This document shows positions 23,514 through 25,832 of a stretch of 25,832 nt of DNA, piece by piece (position 1 is the first letter of the stretch; every line of letters starts with the position of its first letter). This DNA comes from JBGPOS01 sp041488155 (GTDB lineage Bacteria; Chloroflexota; Dehalococcoidia; Tepidiformales; Tepidiformaceae), in contig JBGPOS010000058.1 of NCBI GenBank assembly GCA_041488155.1, positions 1-25,832 of the forward strand. The letters are read 5' to 3'. Both the position numbers and the translations under genes were made by a program. The notes under the pieces were generated by a model. The model saw only the letters and a program-made list of their open reading frames with translations, did not search any database and was not told the origin of the DNA.

Positions 23514-23519
23514 AGCGTA
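23514..23519 (-). promoter_or_regulatory. Possible -10 box giving a leaderless lysA transcript
   Basis: The minus strand reads TGTACGCT, with a TACGCT hexamer seven bases before the lysA ATG at 23506. No Shine-Dalgarno sequence precedes the ATG. Confidence 0.4.
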
Positions 23520-23544
23520 CAGGCGGAGCCGCGGAGCGGCGACG

Positions 23545-23576
23545 GCGTCGGGGTATCGGAGTGTCGGGGCATCGGA
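23545..23576. repeat. 8-bp tandem repeat array (GTGTCGGG type)
   Basis: The four units GCGTCGGG, GTATCGGA, GTGTCGGG and GCATCGGA are in exact 8-bp phase. The array matches the octamer family at 9154-9193. After four bases a 7-bp array begins at 23581, so two repeat types sit side by side between lysA and the small membrane protein gene. Confidence 0.75.
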
Positions 23577-23580
23577 GTCG

Positions 23581-23615
23581 CCTGTCCCCTGTCCCCTGTC
23601 CCCTGTCCCCTGTCC
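23581..23615. repeat. 7-bp tandem repeat array, five perfect units
   Basis: Five identical CCTGTCC units run end to end; the minus strand reads GGACAGG, as in the holB array. The last unit ends two bases before the TATACT box of the next gene. Confidence 0.9.
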
Positions 23616-23617
23616 TC

Positions 23618-23623
23618 TATACT
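23618..23623 (+). promoter_or_regulatory. Possible -10 box giving a leaderless transcript of the small membrane protein-moaC unit
   Basis: TATACT matches the -10 consensus at five of six bases and is followed by six bases and the GTG at 23630. The region where a -35 box would lie is inside the CCTGTCC array. Confidence 0.45.
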
Positions 23624-23629
23624 CGGGGC

Positions 23630-23854
23630 GTGGCCGACGTGAAGCATCCGTTGCGGCAGCAGTTCGAAGTCGAACGGCGCCGGGCGGCGTTCCTATCCTT
23701 TCTCGCCGGTTCGGGGATCGGGATCATCGCGACTGACACCTGGGTTTCCCACTGGTTCGGCGTGGCGGGGGGCCTTGCCGTGGGGACGTTGGCCTACGGC
23801 GCGGTGTACCTGTACGAGACCTGGATGTGGGGGCGAACAAATGCCGAGGGGTGA
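23630..23854 (+). CDS. Small membrane protein of unknown function, 74 aa
   Basis: I do not recognise this family. From GTG 23630 the protein has a charged N-terminus (KHPLRQQFEVERRR) and two hydrophobic segments: AAFLSFLAGSGIGIIATDTW and FGVAGGLAVGTLAYGAVYLY. They probably form a helical hairpin in the membrane, followed by a short tail. The GTG is chosen over upstream starts because those lie in the tandem repeat and promoter. The stop overlaps the moaC start by 14 bases, so expression is coupled to molybdopterin synthesis. No molybdate transporter motif is present. Confidence 0.75.
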   Translation: MADVKHPLRQQFEVERRRAAFLSFLAGSGIGIIATDTWVSHWFGVAGGLAVGTLAYGAVYLYETWMWGRTNAEG

Positions 23855-24338
23855 GCGCCACGAGCTGACACATATCGATGCCAGGGGGGCGGCCCGGATG
23901 GTAGATGTCTCGTCGAAAGCCGAGTCCGACCGAGAGGCGGTGGCCGAGGCGTTCGTCACCATGAAGCCGGAGACGCTCGCGCTGATCGAGGAGGGGGGAC
24001 TGCCGAAAGGCGACGTGCTGGCGGTCGCAAGAGTGGCGGGCGTGATGGCTGCGAAGCGCACCAGCGAGCTCATCCCGATGTGCCACCCGCTGGCGATAAC
24101 GGGCGTCACCGTGGACCTTGAGGCAGTGGCGAAGGACCGCCTGCGCATCACCGCCACCGTCAGGACGACGGGCAAGACGGGGGTGGAGATGGAAGCGCTC
24201 ACAGCGGTGAGCGTGGCGGCGCTCACCGTCTACGACATGTGCAAGGCGGTCGATCGGGGGATGCGGATTGAGGGTGTGCGGCTCCTCGAGAAGCGGGGGG
24301 GAAAGGGCGGGGAGTGGCGTGCGGCAAGTCAAGACTGA
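23841..24338 (+). CDS. moaC: Cyclic pyranopterin monophosphate synthase MoaC
   Basis: The 165-aa protein catalyses the second step of molybdenum cofactor synthesis, forming cyclic pyranopterin monophosphate from the MoaA product. Conserved features are THIDARGAARMVDVSSK at the start, KGDVL with Lys56, IPMCHPL with His82, and GVEMEALTA with Glu116 and Glu118. YDMCKA supplies Asp132 and Lys135. Length is typical and the family forms hexamers. ATG at 23841 is the start that aligns with homologues and overlaps the end of the small membrane protein gene (ATG...GTGA). No other moa gene is in the window. The last residues (GGKGGEWRAASQD) are a short variable tail. Confidence 0.96.
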   Translation: MPRGERHELTHIDARGAARMVDVSSKAESDREAVAEAFVTMKPETLALIEEGGLPKGDVLAVARVAGVMAAKRTSELIPMCHPLAITGVTVDLEAVAKDRLRITATVRTTGKTGVEMEALTAVSVAALTVYDMCKAVDRGMRIEGVRLLEKRGGKGGEWRAASQD

Positions 24339-24371
24339 TTCTGTCCGGTAGCGCGCCACCGTTCGTTGCCG

Positions 24372-24377
24372 TACCAT
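24372..24377 (+). promoter_or_regulatory. Possible -10 box of the toxin-antitoxin cassette
   Basis: TACCAT lies seven bases before the ATG at 24385, in the 46-nt gap after moaC. It overlaps an alternative ATG at 24376. No -35 was recognised. Such a promoter is a likely site for autorepression by the antitoxin (inference). Confidence 0.35.
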
Positions 24378-24384
24378 GCTGACC

Positions 24385-24651
24385 ATGAGTGTACGGGTCG
24401 GTTCACGGATAGAGGTACGGCTCGACGAGAAGCATCGGAAGATGCTGGAGAAGGTGCTTGCCGAAAGCGGAGACTCAGTGTCGGCCTTCTTCAGGAGGCG
24501 CATCGAGCAAGAACTGGAAGAGATCGAGCTGGGGGAAAGACTGGCTGCCGCCCTCCGCCTTTGTTCGATAGAAGAGGAAGTGCCGCGAGACCCGGAAGAA
24601 TTGAACCGACGCCTCGACGCGGTCCATGACCCCGGGGTTCGGGAAGGGTAG
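24385..24651 (+). CDS. Ribbon-helix-helix-type antitoxin, VapB-like
   Basis: The 88-aa protein has the short RHH pattern: a beta strand SRIEVRLDE, helix 1 KHRKMLEKVLAESG, then SVSAFFRRRIEQELEEIE as helix 2 (about residues 7-50). The acidic C-terminal half (IEEEVPRDPEELNRRLD) would wrap the toxin. RHH antitoxins bind their own promoter as dimers. ATG at 24385 is preferred; ATG at 24376 adds three residues. Its stop shares one base with the toxin start (TAGTG), a classic antitoxin-toxin arrangement. Confidence 0.82.
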   Translation: MSVRVGSRIEVRLDEKHRKMLEKVLAESGDSVSAFFRRRIEQELEEIELGERLAAALRLCSIEEEVPRDPEELNRRLDAVHDPGVREG

Positions 24652-25091
24652 TGGGCTCGGTCTTCATCGACGCCAATATCCCGATCTACGCAGCGGGCAC
24701 ACCCCACCCACTCACGGCTCCCTGCCGGGCGATCATTTTGGCTATCCCGCGGGCGGCATCCCCGGTGGTGACGAGCTCCGAAGTGTTGCAGGAGCTTCTC
24801 CACCATTACCTCGGGCGGAGACGGCCGGACCTTGCGACAGTGATCATTCAGGACTTCGATCGGGTGTTGGACGGAAGAATCGAAGCAATCACCAGAGAGG
24901 ACATCCTCCGCGCCGCGGAATACAGTCTCGAGCCCAGGATCAGCTCCCGGGATCGCGTCCACCTGGCCGTGATGGAGCGGATCGGGGTCACGGACATCAT
25001 CTCTTCGGATCGAGGGTTCGATGACGCGCCCGGGGTGCGTCGACTCGATCCGCTAACGTTGGACGCCTGGAGCGCGGAGGTGTTCGGTTGA
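24651..25091 (+). CDS. PIN-domain toxin, VapC-like
   Basis: The 146-aa protein has the PIN acidic quartet: Asp7 (VFIDANI), Glu44 (TSSEVLQELL), Asp101 (SSRDRVHLAVM) and Asp120 (ISSDRGFDD), with Asp124 near. VapC toxins are Mg-dependent RNases that usually cut tRNA or rRNA; the target here is not known. The length is usual. The GTG start overlaps the antitoxin stop. Its own stop overlaps the TTG of the next gene by four bases, so three genes are read as one unit. Activity appears intact, as no catalytic residue is missing. Confidence 0.9.
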   Translation: MGSVFIDANIPIYAAGTPHPLTAPCRAIILAIPRAASPVVTSSEVLQELLHHYLGRRRPDLATVIIQDFDRVLDGRIEAITREDILRAAEYSLEPRISSRDRVHLAVMERIGVTDIISSDRGFDDAPGVRRLDPLTLDAWSAEVFG

Positions 25092-25285
25092 GCTTGGAGA
25101 ATACTTTCGGGCGCGTGCGCCAGTTTCTCCAATCCCGCCGGCGCGGCGCGGGACTCCTTCCTCGGCGCTGGCGCGGTGACCGGCCGAAAGCCCGGGTATT
25201 CGGAAGGGACGCGGGCCTCTTCGAGGTGCCCGATGACTTCAACGATCCCTTGCCCGGGGAGATGCTCTCAGGCCTGGAGCCGTGA
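25088..25285 (+). CDS. Short protein with an antitoxin-like C-terminal tail, 65 aa
   Basis: The TTG start overlaps the toxin stop (TTGA). The N-terminal half is Arg-rich (QSRRRGAGLLPRRWRGDRPK) and has no recognised DNA-binding domain. The C-terminal half, GLFEVPDDFNDPLPGEML, resembles the tail of many VapB/Phd-family antitoxins (G-x-hydrophobic-x-x-DDFD-x-PLP-E-x-L) that inserts into the PIN toxin groove. It may be a second, DNA-binding-free antitoxin or a remnant of one. The frame is short and lacks a Shine-Dalgarno sequence of its own, so translation would depend on coupling. Confidence rests mainly on the overlap and the tail motif. Confidence 0.6.
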   Translation: MSLENTFGRVRQFLQSRRRGAGLLPRRWRGDRPKARVFGRDAGLFEVPDDFNDPLPGEMLSGLEP

Positions 25286-25365
25286 GCCTCAGCCTCGCAT
25301 CACCGGCACTTTCAGCCAGGAGCCAGTAGGATACGCACGGTCAATCTTCCTTCCCGGAGGCTCGT

Positions 25366-25832
25366 ATGGACCCGCTGGCATCGGCATGGCAGACGGCAGA
25401 AGCGATTCGATCGAAGAAGCTATCGGCGCGCGAGGCGGTAGAGGCGGCGCTTCGAAGGATCGAAGGGCGCAACCCGGCGTTGAACGCCTTTGTGCACGTC
25501 GACGCCGAGGGAGCGCGCCGGCAGGCCGATGCGATCGACGCGGCCGTAGCACGCGGCAATGACCCCGGACCGTTCGGGGGCGTCCCGATCGGGGTCAAAG
25601 ACCTCGAAGGGGTGGCGGGCCTGCCCCTCACGATGGGATCGCGGGCGTTCGCGTCGCGTGTGGCCAGTGAAGACTCCGTGCAGGTCGCCCGCTTGCGGGC
25701 GGCGGGCGCGGTCATCGTGGGCAAGACGAACACGCCGGAGTTCGGCTACAAGGGCTTCACGGACAACCTCCTTTACGGCGCGACCGGCAACCCCTGGGAC
25801 CCTACCCGCACACCGGGCGGTTCGAGTGGCGG
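25366..25832 (+). CDS. Amidase signature family enzyme, 5' part
   Basis: The frame runs off the window after 155 complete codons. Visible features are the amidase-signature start (helix with AIRSKKLSAREAVEAALRRI), GVPIGVKD with catalytic Lys78, TNTPEFGYKG, and the Ser-rich loop TPGGSSGG at 150-156. The catalytic Ser nucleophile would lie just beyond the window. Family members hydrolyse amides; GatA, which makes Gln-tRNA, and broad-range amidases share this signature. The spelling TNTPEFG is more typical of general amidases than of GatA, so I leave the gene unnamed. GGAGG (25356-25360) is five bases before the ATG. Confidence 0.93.
   Translation, partial: MDPLASAWQTAEAIRSKKLSAREAVEAALRRIEGRNPALNAFVHVDAEGARRQADAIDAAVARGNDPGPFGGVPIGVKDLEGVAGLPLTMGSRAFASRVASEDSVQVARLRAAGAVIVGKTNTPEFGYKGFTDNLLYGATGNPWDPTRTPGGSSG

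Noticed and set aside
9133..23615. Repeat arrays as CRISPR
   Set aside because: Units are 7-8 bp and directly adjacent without spacers, and no cas genes are present apart from a lone RecB/Cas4-like nuclease.
23507..23647. 47-codon N-terminal extension of lysA
   Set aside because: It is encoded by the tandem repeats and the promoter region, and homology begins at the ATG at 23506.
23724..24962. 412-codon minus-strand frame across moaC and the toxin-antitoxin genes
   Set aside because: It is antisense to three well-supported genes and has Arg/Ser-rich shadow composition.

Overview
The window is GC-rich chromosomal DNA packed with protein genes on both strands. No rRNA, tRNA, CRISPR array, transposase or phage gene was seen. 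Gene content suggests a Chloroflexota bacterium, possibly Dehalococcoidia- or Thermomicrobia-like: an alpha/beta-hydrolase fused to a class III nucleotide cyclase, a Ycf45-like R3H ATPase, a RicT/PSP1 protein, system II cytochrome c biogenesis, and several small flavin-type PNPOx proteins. This placement is inferred from family content, not from a search.

Layout. 1-50: tail of an unidentified gene. 160-1364: an alpha/beta-hydrolase diverging from clpS. 1451-3643 (minus): a four-Cys RecB/Cas4-like nuclease, a cyclase-family metal hydrolase and an orphan 140-aa protein, tightly spaced. 3789-7654: two half-transporters that form an asymmetric heterodimeric ABC exporter. 7693-9074 (minus): a ferredoxin and a cytochrome P450. 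9240-10604: the hydrolase-cyclase fusion. 10701-13107: holB and ricT. 13208-14296: a fatty acid hydroxylase/sterol desaturase-type membrane protein whose reading frame runs into the convergent gene. 14085-15655 (minus): three tandem PNPOx paralogues of 152 aa each. 15852-22162: pdxT, a GNAT-like gene, the R3H ATPase, tmk, a TlpA/ResA-like thioredoxin and resB, mostly with overlapping or abutting ends. 22181-23506 (minus): lysA. 23630-24338: a small membrane protein overlapping moaC. 24385-25285: an RHH antitoxin, a PIN toxin and a third short gene with an antitoxin-like tail. 25366-end: an amidase cut by the window edge.

The most striking non-coding signals are repeats. Two 42-nt copies of a palindromic element (100-141 and 14615-14656) share a 14-nt arm and a TGCG loop, and their stem sequences differ while pairing is kept. 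Short tandem arrays with a 7- or 8-bp period (GGACAGG, AGCCAAT and GTGTCGGG types) lie mainly in promoter regions, three of them between divergent genes. One array lies in frame inside holB and one degenerate array lies in the desaturase tail. Several genes have a TAnnnT -10-like hexamer ending 6-7 nt before the start codon, which suggests leaderless transcripts.
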